35,229 nt of DNA from an uncultured Roseburia sp. (GTDB lineage: Bacteria; Bacillota; Clostridia; Lachnospirales; Lachnospiraceae). Below, piece by piece: positions 1 through 8,049 of this stretch. The stretch covers positions 1 to 35,229 of the forward strand of contig CAMUHN010000033.1 in NCBI GenBank assembly GCA_947088675.1, given 5' to 3'. The position numbers were made by a program, and so were the translations under genes. How positions within the stretch are numbered: position 1 is the first letter of the stretch; each line of letters begins with the position of its first letter. The notes under the pieces are model-generated. The model saw nothing but the letters and a program-made list of their open reading frames with translations, searched no databases and was not told the DNA's origin.

Positions 1-407
1 GGAAGCCCTCCGACTCCCTCACCCTCGCTTTCATCATTTCCCGTAGCGTCATAGGCGAAAACATAATATCCATGACAGGCAAAATAATTCACACAATCCA
101 TATAGGAATTATGCCCTCCTCCGCCAAAGCCATGTGCCATTACAAGGATGCCGCGCTGGTTTTCCCCCGAATTATACATATATCCTGCCAGTTTCTGCCC
201 CTCATTGGAACGAAACTCATATTTCGTGCGCTGCAATCCATCAAAATCATCAACATGGAGCATAAGCGGCTCATAGCTCTCAAAACGCTGGTTAAAATTT
301 TCGTCATATACCATTACAGACAAAGTCCAATCGCCGGCAATGATTAGTACAGCCATGATAGCAAATACAAGAAAGAGAAGCTTTTTCTTTTTAGATTTCG
401 GTTTCAT
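1..407 (-). CDS. alpha/beta hydrolase, N-terminal part (cut by window edge)
   Basis: An open frame reads from an ATG at 407 leftwards to the window edge without a stop, about 135 residues. It begins with a Lys-rich stretch (KPKSKKKK) and one hydrophobic segment at about residues 10-24, so it is probably a signal anchor with the enzyme outside the membrane. The motif VMAHGFGGGGHNSY is the usual HG oxyanion-hole loop of serine alpha/beta hydrolases, and YYVFAYDATGNDES is the following strand-loop (normally YDxRGxGxS). The nucleophile elbow and the catalytic Asp/His would lie beyond the edge, so activity cannot be judged. An AGGATAGG ribosome binding site lies upstream of the ATG. The substrate is unknown; lipase, esterase and acyltransferase roles all occur in this family. 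Confidence 0.85.
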   Translation of the reverse strand, partial: MKPKSKKKKLLFLVFAIMAVLIIAGDWTLSVMVYDENFNQRFESYEPLMLHVDDFDGLQRTKYEFRSNEGQKLAGYMYNSGENQRGILVMAHGFGGGGHNSYMDCVNYFACHGYYVFAYDATGNDESEGEGVGGL

Positions 408-634
408 ATTTTTCCTATCCTTTTCCGTTTATAGTTGTGTCGGGAAATCCCGATGGTGATTTGATGATTTTTAAGGGAAGTATCAGTTGCTATGAATCTA
501 TGATAACATATTCTTTTGCATTTATCATCAGGAAAAATCACATATACCACAAATACTTCATAGCCAGTAAAACGTTCTGTGCCTGTATTGGTGTAAACAG
601 AATTGTCTGATGCCAACTGCGTAAAAAGTTTCCC

Positions 635-663
635 TTGCGTTCAAAGGTTATCAGTTATATAAT
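635..663 (+). promoter_or_regulatory. sigma-A promoter of the alcohol dehydrogenase gene
   Basis: TTGCGT (635-640) and TATAAT (658-663) are separated by exactly 17 bases, 33 bases before the start codon at 697. The rest of the 408-696 interval holds no gene I can support; a 70-codon minus-strand frame at 404-616 starts at TTG and resembles nothing I know. Confidence 0.75.
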
Positions 664-696
664 GAAAGCATCAGTAAACCGAAAAGGAGAAGAAAA

Positions 697-1878
697 ATGA
701 GCAGATTTACATTACCGAGAGATGTATATCACGGCAAGGGATGCCTGGAAGAGCTGAAAAATTTAAAGGGCAATAAGGCAATTCTTGTCGTAGGCGGCGG
801 CTCGATGAAGCGCCAGGGGTTTTTAGACAGGGCAGTGGGGTATTTAAAGGAAGCGGGCATGGAGGTTGCGCTTTTCGAAGGAGTGGAACCGGATCCGTCA
901 GTTGAGACAGTGATGAAAGGCGCGGAGGCAATGCGTAAATTTGAACCTGACTGGATCGTGTCGATGGGCGGCGGTTCTCCGATTGATGCGGCGAAAGCGA
1001 TGTGGGCGTTTTATGAATATCCGGATACCACGTTTGAGGATTTATGTATTCCGTTTAATTTTCCGGAGTTAAGGCAAAAAGCAAAATTCTGTGCAATTCC
1101 GTCAACATCCGGAACGGCCACAGAGGTGACGGCGTTTTCTGTTATTACAAATTACCAGACAGGCGTAAAATATCCGCTTGCCGATTTTAATATCACACCG
1201 GATGTTGCGATTGTTGATCCTGATCTTGTAGAGGGGCTTCCGGAAAAACAGGTTGCGTATACAGGGATGGACGCGCTGACGCATGCGATTGAGGCATATG
1301 TATCCACGTTGAACGGCCCGTTTACAGATCCGCTTGCGCTGCAGGCAATTGAGATGGTACTGGATTATCTGCCGGCGTCTTATCGCTGCGATATGGCGGC
1401 AAGAGAGCAGATGCACTATGCACAGTGTCTGGCCGGGATGGCATTTTCCAATGCGCTGCTTGGCATTGTTCATTCTATGGCGCACAAAACCGGCGCTGCC
1501 TTTGATACAGGCCATATTCCGCATGGGTGCGCAAATGCGATTTATCTGCCATATGTCATTCGCTATAATGCCAAAGAGCCTGTCGCAGCAAAACGTTATG
1601 CGGAGATTGCCCGCAGAATGGGACTTTCCGGGACTTCTGAAAAAGCGTTGGTTAACAGCCTCTGTGAAAAGATTGACGAGTTTAATGTGAAGTTAAATAT
1701 TCCCAGAACATTAAAAGAATTTGGCATCAGAGAAGATGAGTTTAAAGAAAAAATCGCAGGGATTGCTGAGAGGGCTGTCGGAGATGCATGTACAGGTTCT
1801 AATCCGAGAGAGATTGACCCGGCAGCTATGGAAAAATTATTTACATGTACATATTATGGAACAGAAGTAGATTTCTAA
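697..1878 (+). CDS. iron-containing alcohol dehydrogenase
   Basis: This 393-residue protein is a full-length group III (iron-dependent) NAD(P)H alcohol dehydrogenase, the family of clostridial butanol dehydrogenases and 1,3-propanediol dehydrogenase. Seen in the sequence: the nucleotide-binding GGGS near residue 33, the family signature GGGSPIDAAK near residue 92, PSTSGTATE near 135, and the metal-binding helices GMDALTHAIEAY near 190 and HSMAHKTGAAFDTGHIPHG near 260, which carry the Asp and His ligands. The start is set by AAAGGAG six to ten bases before the ATG. It is monocistronic between its own promoter and the terminator at 1899. The likely role is aldehyde/alcohol interconversion for fermentative redox balance in the cytoplasm; the substrate cannot be read from sequence. 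Confidence 0.93.
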   Translation: MSRFTLPRDVYHGKGCLEELKNLKGNKAILVVGGGSMKRQGFLDRAVGYLKEAGMEVALFEGVEPDPSVETVMKGAEAMRKFEPDWIVSMGGGSPIDAAKAMWAFYEYPDTTFEDLCIPFNFPELRQKAKFCAIPSTSGTATEVTAFSVITNYQTGVKYPLADFNITPDVAIVDPDLVEGLPEKQVAYTGMDALTHAIEAYVSTLNGPFTDPLALQAIEMVLDYLPASYRCDMAAREQMHYAQCLAGMAFSNALLGIVHSMAHKTGAAFDTGHIPHGCANAIYLPYVIRYNAKEPVAAKRYAEIARRMGLSGTSEKALVNSLCEKIDEFNVKLNIPRTLKEFGIREDEFKEKIAGIAERAVGDACTGSNPREIDPAAMEKLFTCTYYGTEVDF

Positions 1879-1898
1879 CATACGCAGAATCAGACGGG

Positions 1899-1928
1899 AA
1901 AAAGCACATCAGAGATGGTGTGCTTTTT
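1899..1928 (+). terminator. intrinsic terminator after the alcohol dehydrogenase
   Basis: A 13-bp stem (AAAAAGCACATCA pairing with TGGTGTGCTTTTT, one G-T pair) closes on a GAGA tetraloop 20 bases after the stop codon and ends in a T run. Confidence 0.85.
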
Positions 1929-2005
1929 ATCTTATAGAAAATGGCTGCCATCTGGTAAAAACTATATTTTTTTCATAAATGTATTTCTTTATCAGGAAAA
2001 CATGT

Positions 2006-2053
2006 TATAATAAAATACAAAGATGCCGGGGTCAAAAGGTATTTTGATCCTGG
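2006..2053 (+). promoter_or_regulatory. -10 element and leader hairpin before the zinc-ribbon gene
   Basis: TATAAT at 2006-2011 is a consensus -10; the -35 is weak. About 15 bases downstream, 2026-2037 and 2042-2053 form a 12-bp stem (CCGGGGTCAAAA with TTTTGATCCTGG, two G-T pairs) around a GGTA loop. No T run follows, so it is a leader structure or an operator rather than a terminator. The start codon is at 2102 behind GGGAGAGG. Confidence 0.5.
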
Positions 2054-2101
2054 TATCATATCGTGAAGCAGTTTGTATCAGGAAAATAAGGGAGAGGAAA
2101 T

Positions 2102-2518
2102 ATGAGAGAAAAAGGATTGTTTGCTGATTTAAGGTTTTGTGAGTTATGCAGAAGGCCGCTGCCAGCTACATTTACGGAAACCGTATGCCCCAATTGCCGG
2201 GAGCAGGCGCTGTTTCAGAAAGTAAAAGAATATATACGAAACAATGACGTTACGGAATATGATGTGGCGAATCATTTTGAGATTCCAATCTCCAAAGTGA
2301 AACACTGGATTCGTGAGGGGCGAATAGAATATAAGGATAAAGAACTTAACGAGAGCATAACATTCTATTGTCAGAAATGCGGCGCGCCGATTTCGTTTGG
2401 CTCGCTTTGTACGAAGTGTTTAAAGACTGCCAATATGGCCGGTCATGCCGGAGCGCTTGAGGCGGAGGATACGCGGATGCGCTTTTTGGAGAATGCCGAC
2501 CACAGTGGCAAAAGATAA
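2102..2518 (+). CDS. zinc-ribbon / helix-turn-helix protein (YvyF-like)
   Basis: This 138-residue protein has two cysteine clusters around a helix-turn-helix. The first is CELC (13-16) with CPNC (32-35). The middle segment, near residues 42-75, reads KVKEYIRNNDVTEYDVANHF then ISKVKHWIREGRI, which is a MerR-like HTH. The second cluster is CQKC and CTKC near 90-108. This layout matches the 'flagellar operon protein' family to which Bacillus YvyF belongs, although no flagellar genes are nearby. It may act as a small regulator; this is inference. The gene ends tail-to-tail with the minus-strand gene at 2519, with no spacer. Confidence 0.75.
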   Translation: MREKGLFADLRFCELCRRPLPATFTETVCPNCREQALFQKVKEYIRNNDVTEYDVANHFEIPISKVKHWIREGRIEYKDKELNESITFYCQKCGAPISFGSLCTKCLKTANMAGHAGALEAEDTRMRFLENADHSGKR

Positions 2519-3016
2519 TTATTTGGTTACGACTTTGGAATATTTAATGAGCATTGCGTCAAGCATTTCCTCATCCGGTTCAAATTCGTACCGGCTGATG
2601 CCTTTTTCACCTTTTGCGATCAGTTCGTATACTTTGGCATCCGGCCTGCCGGATCCGAAGTTTTTGTATGTAAGCGATTTATCGTTTTCATATTTGTAGA
2701 CGCTTCTGTCGCCTTTGGGCGCGATCAGAATGATATGGTCTTCCATGGTAAGCCATGCAACGTTTTTACGCTTTCTCTTGTCTGTAATTTTTGCAATGCG
2801 CAGATCACCGTCAAAATAGACATATTCATATTCCACATCAGAGCGGTAGTTCTGGTAGAACCAGATGATTCCACAGATGATTGCCGGTATTAAAAAGAGG
2901 ATTGGCACCGGGATAGAAGCAATGATCAGAAAGCATGTCAAAAGAAACAGAACCAGGATCATTGTTTTTTTGAAAGCTGTTCGTTCTTTGGGTACGATCA
3001 CCAGACATTGGCGCAT
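2519..3016 (-). CDS. two-TM membrane protein of unknown function
   Basis: This 165-residue protein has two adjacent hydrophobic segments near residues 18-35 and 38-54, followed by a soluble domain of about 105 residues. That domain looks like a beta-rich recognition fold (YEYVYFDGDLRIAKI, then NVAWLTMEDHIILIAP). It ends in an acidic segment (EFEPDEEMLDAMLIKYS). Similar short proteins are common in Lachnospiraceae, but I do not recognise a function. The start is supported by AAAGGAA before the ATG. It stands alone, converging on the zinc-ribbon gene and diverging from the tRNA-Phe promoter. Confidence 0.8.
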   Translation of the reverse strand: MRQCLVIVPKERTAFKKTMILVLFLLTCFLIIASIPVPILFLIPAIICGIIWFYQNYRSDVEYEYVYFDGDLRIAKITDKRKRKNVAWLTMEDHIILIAPKGDRSVYKYENDKSLTYKNFGSGRPDAKVYELIAKGEKGISRYEFEPDEEMLDAMLIKYSKVVTK

Positions 3017-3120
3017 AGTTATCAGTTCCTTTCTGTTTTTTATTTTCGAAATCTATTATGGCACATCTTGTCGTCTTTCGCAATCTATTCTTGCAGATTG
3101 TAAACAGTTATTTTTTATGC

Positions 3121-3149
3121 TTGACAAAACATGGTAATTCCTATAAAAT
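3121..3149 (+). promoter_or_regulatory. sigma-A promoter of tRNA-Phe
   Basis: Perfect TTGACA (3121-3126), 17-base spacer, TAAAAT (3144-3149), 15 bases before the tRNA. A second TATAAT at 3153-3158 lies just downstream. Confidence 0.85.
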
Positions 3150-3163
3150 GAATATAATAAGTT

Positions 3164-3236
<73 letters not shown>

Positions 3237-3292
3237 CTTTCTTTGTACTTTTACAGGTCCGGATTGAGTAAATAGTGATTTTGAGGTAAAGA

Positions 3293-3637
3293 ATGGACAA
3301 TAAGTTGATTCCGATATTATTGAAAGAGCAGCGGGAGAATAATAATCTTTCTGTAAAAGACGTTGCCTCTCTGTTAAAGGAGCGCTCAATTGCGGTAGCG
3401 CCGAAAACGATTTACGGATGGGAGAACGGGCAGGCATGTCCGAGTGCGGATGTACTCCTGACACTTTGCGAAATCTATAATATCAAAGATATCCTTGCCA
3501 CATTTGGCTATGCAGATCGAGAGACATTTCACATCACAAAACAGGAACAGGCAGTAGTCGAGGCATACCGCAGCCACCCGGAACTTCAGGAAGCGGTAGA
3601 TTTACTGCTGGGACGAAAGAAGCATACAGCATTGTGA
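3293..3637 (+). CDS. XRE-family HTH regulator, copy 1
   Basis: This 114-residue protein has a Cro/C1-type helix-turn-helix at about residues 8-62 (LLKEQRENNNLSVKDVASLL, then KTIYGWENGQACPSADVLLT) and a short C-terminal helical tail (VEAYRSHPELQEAVDLLLG). GAGGT precedes the ATG. The gene begins 56 bases after tRNA-Phe, with no clear promoter or terminator between, so it may be read through from the tRNA. It is closely related to the next gene. Target and ligand are unknown. Confidence 0.88.
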   Translation: MDNKLIPILLKEQRENNNLSVKDVASLLKERSIAVAPKTIYGWENGQACPSADVLLTLCEIYNIKDILATFGYADRETFHITKQEQAVVEAYRSHPELQEAVDLLLGRKKHTAL

Positions 3638-3706
3638 AATGCAGGTTGAGTGGGTTTTTGCCCGGGTTTGGCGGTAAAGCCGGAAATTATACATACGAGG
3701 TGTCTT

Positions 3707-4033
3707 ATGCACAAGGAACAGATAGCGAAAATGTTAAAAGAATACCGGGAAAAGAATCACTATACAGTAAAAGATGTTTCCTGTATGCTGCATGAGCGTT
3801 CTATTGATGTCGCGCCCAAAACGATCTACGGATGGGAGAGCGGACAGGCGGCGCCGCGTGCGGATATGCTTCTTGTGTTGTGCCGGTTATATCATATTTC
3901 CGATGTTCTTTATACCTTTGGCTATGCGCAGCAGAATGATTTTACTTTATCGGATTCAGAAAAAGAACTGGTTGAAGCATATCGGGACCATCCTGATCTG
4001 CAGGAAGCAGTCAGGGTTTTACTGGGGTCATAA
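3707..4033 (+). CDS. XRE-family HTH regulator, copy 2
   Basis: This 108-residue paralogue of the preceding gene keeps the block VAPKTIYGWE-GQA-P-ADMLL-LC, then TFGYA and the tail VEAYRDHPDLQEAV-LLGS. The frame is open further upstream, but GAGG at 3697-3700 ahead of the ATG at 3707 and the alignment with copy 1 both place the start here. The two copies are 69 bases apart in one orientation, a tandem duplication that has diverged strongly outside the recognition core. They may heterodimerise or read the same operator; this is inference. Confidence 0.88.
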   Translation: MHKEQIAKMLKEYREKNHYTVKDVSCMLHERSIDVAPKTIYGWESGQAAPRADMLLVLCRLYHISDVLYTFGYAQQNDFTLSDSEKELVEAYRDHPDLQEAVRVLLGS

Positions 4034-4091
4034 TTCTGTTATATGTCGAATGGTTCATGCAGTATCTGTCTTCAAAATCCGCCTTTTTTCA

Positions 4092-4120
4092 TTGTATTTC
4101 CTTTTGTAATATGATATTAT
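4092..4120 (+). promoter_or_regulatory. probable promoter of the HD-GYP-like gene
   Basis: TTGTAT (4092-4097), 17-base spacer, TATTAT (4115-4120). The roughly 95-base leader holds two hairpins: GTTTGC with GCAAAC at about 4138-4159, and TTTACCGG with CCGGGTAAA (one bulged G) at 4184-4206. The second lies directly against the GGAGGGGG ribosome binding site at 4208. Confidence 0.5.
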
Positions 4121-4222
4121 AAGAACAGAATCAAAATGTTTGCTTAAAATACGGCAAACCTCTTTTGGTATACGATTATATCTTTTACCGGGAGTTTCCG
4201 GGTAAACGGAGGGGGTTACTAT

Positions 4223-5404
4223 ATGCAATTTGTGAAAACAGCTGACTTATTGCCGGGTATGAGGCTGGCAAAACCGATTTATAACAAAATGGGCGTTCTA
4301 TTATATGAACGCGATACGAAACTTACTATGCAGGGCATTAACAGCATTGAGAATTTTGGACTGATCGGCATTTTTATCTTAGAACCGGCCGAACCGCTTC
4401 CGCCGCTTTCAAAAGAGGATATTGAGTTTGAACAGTTCCAGACCATCTATATGTTTAAATTAAAGGACAATATGGATCTGCTGCAGAAAGGAAAATCGCC
4501 GGAATCCATTCTGGATCTTGTTGTCAGTATCCAGACGCGCTACGGTGTTTTGGATCATAAGGTGAATTTTGCACAGACGCTCAGAAGCTCCGTTGATTTT
4601 GTATATAAGCGTTCGATCAGTGTTGCCATTTTAACGGCCATGGTTTCCAATCGTCTGCATTTTGGACCGCAGGAGCGCATTGCGTTAATAACGGCGGCGC
4701 TGTTGTACAGTTATGGATATCTGCATATTTCCCAGAAGATTTTGGATAAAGGAGATGAGCTTGATCAGGCAGATATGGATTTGGTTCAGTTAAACCTGGA
4801 GCGTGGCTATGAGGAGATTCAACCGGCTTTTTCCAGTACGAATCTGCCGGCTCTTGCACTTGAGATTATTCAGCAGGTGATTTTTGCAAACAGCGAGCGT
4901 ACGAAAGTAAAAGAGCCGACTGCCAAACTGCGTCAGCTGACCGATGTGTTAAAGGTCTGCGATCAGTTTGACCGAATGACTGCGATGAGTATCAACAAAC
5001 CGCCGGTATCTGAGATTGCAGCCATTTATTATCTGCGTTCTCATAAAACGGAATTTAAGCCGAAAGTGGTAGGGGCGCTGTCCGAAGCAATACATATTCT
5101 GCCGACAGGCGCATGCGTCGATTTGTCCGACGGAGAAAAAGCGCTGGTACTTGTGGAGAATCCGGCAGACTTTTTGCATCCAATGGTATTAAAATTTTCA
5201 AACAATGTAATTTATGATTTGAGTGATCCGGCGATTGCACAGAACCTGTATGTCAAAGATATTATGAAGACAATGGATAACCGTATTACCATTGACGAGA
5301 CGACACTTGAGCAGTTCACCGGCGATAAATATATTCATGATATGACGGCACGATTCCGTAAGCGCAAGATGGAGATTGCCGCAAGGCATACCAGCAAAGT
5401 GTAA
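4223..5404 (+). CDS. degenerate HD-GYP domain protein
   Basis: This 393-residue protein has the architecture of HD-GYP cyclic-di-GMP phosphodiesterases. The N-terminal module is LLPGMRLAKPIYNKMGVLLY (9-28). The helical HD domain spans about 115-260, with CDQFDRMTAM near 250 matching the conserved D-x-x-D helix, and the C-terminal module is GACVDLSDGEKALVLVENP. The metal and catalytic residues are gone. The first His is missing near 130, HDIGK is replaced by YSYGY at 162-166, the next His position reads LNLERGYE near 191, and the HHE...GYP block is replaced by IFANSERTKVKEP. It should therefore be a non-catalytic sensor or scaffold rather than a phosphodiesterase. The start is fixed by a strong GGAGGGGG site. 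Confidence 0.82.
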   Translation: MQFVKTADLLPGMRLAKPIYNKMGVLLYERDTKLTMQGINSIENFGLIGIFILEPAEPLPPLSKEDIEFEQFQTIYMFKLKDNMDLLQKGKSPESILDLVVSIQTRYGVLDHKVNFAQTLRSSVDFVYKRSISVAILTAMVSNRLHFGPQERIALITAALLYSYGYLHISQKILDKGDELDQADMDLVQLNLERGYEEIQPAFSSTNLPALALEIIQQVIFANSERTKVKEPTAKLRQLTDVLKVCDQFDRMTAMSINKPPVSEIAAIYYLRSHKTEFKPKVVGALSEAIHILPTGACVDLSDGEKALVLVENPADFLHPMVLKFSNNVIYDLSDPAIAQNLYVKDIMKTMDNRITIDETTLEQFTGDKYIHDMTARFRKRKMEIAARHTSKV

Positions 5405-5432
5405 GTCAGTATGAGCAGTAAGCGATTTGAAA

Positions 5433-5560
5433 AACAGCGATGCTGCGACTCCTGTCCGGGCGGAGCATGCCTGATCTTTGGAAGTCGCCAACGTGAACTT
5501 TGTTTACGTTGGCGACTTCGCTGTTCTTCGCGCGTGAACCTGTTTCGCGTGTGCCCTCTG
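5433..5560. other. structured intergenic element with an 18-bp hairpin
   Basis: In the 257-base gap between converging genes, 5481-5498 (GAAGTCGCCAACGTGAAC) pairs with 5502-5519 over a three-base loop, 18 bp with one G-T pair. An outer stem, AACAGCGA at 5433-5440 with TCGCTGTT at 5518-5525, encloses this hairpin and a GC-rich segment. A second hairpin follows near 5530-5548 (CGCG and GAAC pairing with GTTT and CGCG, one bulged T). The element may include a bidirectional terminator, but it is much larger than termination requires. No gene is supported here. Confidence 0.6.
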
Positions 5561-5661
5561 GCGTAAGTTTTAGAACGTTTATTGCTTCCTGCAAAAGCGT
5601 AACAGAGCCGTTCCTGTAAGATAAGAACAATGATCTGCGCAAAGGAAAGAGGGCGATGCAG

Positions 5662-6189
5662 TCAGAGGTCGATTTGAAACCAGATGGATGCGCCGGTTAT
5701 GAGAAACGGCAGTATGCCTCCAAAAAATAATACATGCAGAATGTTGAACAACGACAGAGTCTGATAAAAAATCAGAGCGGTCAGACATTGAAAAATCAGA
5801 GATACCGGCAGCGTCTGGCCGAGAAATTGCAGCAGATATCCAATCCGAACAAGGCGCAGTTGTTTCGGATCTACAGGCAGATATTTTATTTTCTGGGAAA
5901 AGGGTACGAGTCTGGTATTTTCTTTGAGATACAAAAATATTGATATGTAGTTTGTTGGCGCAAGAATAGACCAGCTGAGCATTAGGAACCAGAACGCAGT
6001 CCACTCGCCGCTGCCATAAACAGCCTGAACGGGGAAAATCAAAAAGAATACTGCCATAAATCTGTGCAAACCTGTACGCCAGGATACGGGCAGTCCATAA
6101 GTCTGCAAGGAGAGCATCTCCTGGTCAAAAGCGCGGATCAGTTCGCGCTGTTTTTTTTGTTCGAATTTCTTTGTACGATCGGTTGTCAT
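5662..6189 (-). CDS. ABC transporter-associated membrane protein (last operon gene)
   Basis: This 175-residue protein has about four hydrophobic segments (near 44-60, 66-87, 115-140 and 145-165), preceded by a charged N-terminus (TTDRTKKFEQKKQRELIRAF). It follows the ATPase gene at 6226 by 36 bases in the same orientation. Position and size suggest the permease or a permease half for that ATPase, as in YtrABCDEF-type operons. I see no diagnostic motif. The long third-to-fourth segment (RLVRIGYLLQFLGQTLPVSL) is similar in style to the permease at 7378. Confidence 0.72.
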   Translation of the reverse strand: MTTDRTKKFEQKKQRELIRAFDQEMLSLQTYGLPVSWRTGLHRFMAVFFLIFPVQAVYGSGEWTAFWFLMLSWSILAPTNYISIFLYLKENTRLVPFSQKIKYLPVDPKQLRLVRIGYLLQFLGQTLPVSLIFQCLTALIFYQTLSLFNILHVLFFGGILPFLITGASIWFQIDL

Positions 6190-6225
6190 GATCCAGCCTT
6201 TCTGTCTGCCGCAGCGGCAGACGAT

Positions 6226-6915
6226 CTAGTATGTGTTTGAAAAATACTGTGTTGTGTTAAGAGCGCCGTTTTCCTGAAAAGAACTCAGATGCCCGTCTGT
6301 CAGGATGCCGGTAAAATCCATTTTTTGTTCAATTTCTTCGGCAATGTGGCTTGTCATAAGGACAGAGGCCTCTTCCTGCTCAATCACTTTTTGCAGGATA
6401 CGAAAGAAATCAATGCGGAAAACAGGGTCCATGCCGGCCGTTGCTTCGTCCAGCAGATAGACTGCGGGATGATGCGCGATCGCAAATGCCATTTGAAAAC
6501 GCATCTGCTCGCCGCGGGACATTTTCCCTACAATTTTTGTTTCCGAAAGTTCCATTTGCCGCATGGCAGAGAGAAATCGCTCATAGTCGAAATGCCGGTA
6601 AACCATGCCGAAAATTTTTGCGTTCTGCGCTGCGGAGTGCTCCAGCAGGAAGTTGTTCTTTTCGGAGACAAAGCCGATTTTATTCTGCATGGCGGCATGA
6701 TCCTTACGAATGTCCTCTCCCTGGATGCTTATGACGCCGTTGTACCGCTGCTTTGGATTGACAATGTAATCAATCAATGTCGTCTTTCCGGCCCCGTTTT
6801 TTCCGGCCAGTCCCATGATATAGCCTGCCGGCAGGGCAAAACTGATATCGGACAATACAAATCCTTTTTTGGCAAGCCCCGATACATGATAAAATTCTAA
6901 AATAACAGGTTCCAT
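6226..6915 (-). CDS. ABC transporter ATP-binding protein (second of the operon)
   Basis: This 229-residue ABC ATPase has Walker A GKNGAGKTT near residue 40, a divergent signature SRGEQMRFQMAFA near 135, Walker B VYLLDEATAGMDP near 155, and the switch His in MTSHIAEEIEQ. The frame continues upstream, but GGAG before the ATG at 6915 and alignment to ABC N-termini put the start here, after the GntR gene ends at 6947. It probably drives an exporter with the small membrane protein at 5662. This type is common in operons that respond to cell-wall-active compounds. The substrate is unknown. Confidence 0.88.
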   Translation of the reverse strand: MEPVILEFYHVSGLAKKGFVLSDISFALPAGYIMGLAGKNGAGKTTLIDYIVNPKQRYNGVISIQGEDIRKDHAAMQNKIGFVSEKNNFLLEHSAAQNAKIFGMVYRHFDYERFLSAMRQMELSETKIVGKMSRGEQMRFQMAFAIAHHPAVYLLDEATAGMDPVFRIDFFRILQKVIEQEEASVLMTSHIAEEIEQKMDFTGILTDGHLSSFQENGALNTTQYFSNTY

Positions 6916-6946
6916 TTTTTCTCCATTTCTGTGCTGTGTCCGGAAT

Positions 6947-7312
6947 TCAAAAGAGCGCATTTGCCATTTCCAGAAATTCTTCACGTGAAATGCCTGCTCC
7001 TTTTGCTTCTTCGATTGTTTCTAAGAGACGTTTTTCCAGCATCATATATTGTTTTTCTTTCAGGTAGTCTGTATTGTATTCACAGACGTAAAAGCCTTTT
7101 CCCGCGACCGGGCGGATCAGCCCTTCCTGTTCGAGTTCTGCATAGGCGCGTTTCGTGGTGATTACGCTTACCTGAAGATCTCCTGCAAGTGCGCGGATGG
7201 AGGGAAGAGCTTCGTTTGGTTTTAATTCGCCGGAAACAATTGCGTTTTTGAGCTGGTTTACAATCTGTTCATAAATCGCAAGCGTTCCCTGCGGCTGAAT
7301 CACTATTTTCAT
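6947..7312 (-). CDS. GntR-family regulator, YtrA type
   Basis: This 121-residue repressor has a winged HTH at about residues 10-75 (IYEQIVNQLKNAIVSGELKPNEALPSIRALAGDLQVSVITTKRAYAELEQEGLI, read in segments) and a short C-terminal helical dimerisation tail. That is the YtrA subfamily, which has no large effector domain. An AGAGGAAAC site precedes the ATG at 7312; the frame is open further upstream but lacks similarity there. It lies in the middle of the ABC operon and very probably binds the perfect inverted repeat at 8931-8974 over the operon promoter. Confidence 0.9.
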   Translation of the reverse strand: MKIVIQPQGTLAIYEQIVNQLKNAIVSGELKPNEALPSIRALAGDLQVSVITTKRAYAELEQEGLIRPVAGKGFYVCEYNTDYLKEKQYMMLEKRLLETIEEAKGAGISREEFLEMANALF

Positions 7313-7377
7313 GTTTCCTCTCATTCTGTCAGTCGTTATGGCTGTTCTCTCTGTTTTTATTCTGCAAAAAGACCCTG

Positions 7378-8049
7378 TTAACTGTTTTCGTAACGGAGCG
7401 ATAATGTGATCGCATGTTTCAGATAAAACAGCATCCGTATGGTCAGGGGCAGCTGTATGGCAAGAAACAGGGATCCGATCAACAGGGAGGTGGAACGGCT
7501 GCATCCCGTTATTACAAACAGATAGCCGACGATGCAGAAAGCTCCGTAAATGGAGGAGAGGATCAGCCATACGCTGATATAGCGCAGCGGGTGTTTTTCG
7601 GACATTTTTGGCGTGGCCGGATTGACATTGACGCAGATGGAAAAACAGATAAAAAAAAGCAATTCAAAGCATGTTTCTGTAAGATTTGTCCATCCGGCTG
7701 CAATTAACGGCAGGCGAAAGGCCGCATGTAAAAGAGTTGGAAACGCTATGCGCAGGCAATACATACCGGTCAGATAGGTCTTTCGTTCCCTTTCGGTCAG
7801 CGGACATAAATATTGTATTTTTGTCAGTTTAAACGGCATCAGCTGAGGGACGGTGACAGCCCAGATAAGCGGGATAACAACAGCATAATACCTTGCCGCT
7901 GTTTCGGGCGTTTCAAGCAGTCTCATAAGCACCGGAAATATGGTTAAGAGGTACAGAGAACCCCACCAGTTGTTGAATTGCTTTAGATAGATTCGTAGTT
8001 TTTCGCGGCTGAATGTGAAAAAATAGTCGCAGATAATTTTCGCAGTCAC
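7378..8049 (-). CDS. ABC transporter permease
   Basis: This 223-residue protein has about six hydrophobic segments, including YAVVIPLIWAVTVPQLMPF near 55, FELLFFICFSICVNV near 130 and YISVWLILSSIYGAFCIVGY near 155. It overlaps the upstream ATPase gene by four bases (ATGA at 8046-8049), which signals translational coupling and a shared complex. No substrate motif is visible. It resembles the permeases of YtrA-regulated export systems in size and placement. Confidence 0.78.
   Translation of the reverse strand: MTAKIICDYFFTFSREKLRIYLKQFNNWWGSLYLLTIFPVLMRLLETPETAARYYAVVIPLIWAVTVPQLMPFKLTKIQYLCPLTERERKTYLTGMYCLRIAFPTLLHAAFRLPLIAAGWTNLTETCFELLFFICFSICVNVNPATPKMSEKHPLRYISVWLILSSIYGAFCIVGYLFVITGCSRSTSLLIGSLFLAIQLPLTIRMLFYLKHAITLSLRYENS

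Noticed and set aside
404-616. 70-codon minus-strand frame before the hydrolase gene
   Set aside because: TTG start with a weak ribosome binding site and no recognisable family. It overlaps the hydrolase start by four bases, so it could be a real small gene, but I cannot support it.
1102-1524. 140-codon antisense frame inside the alcohol dehydrogenase gene
   Set aside because: Shadow of the real gene; Arg/Cys/His-rich, unlike any protein family.
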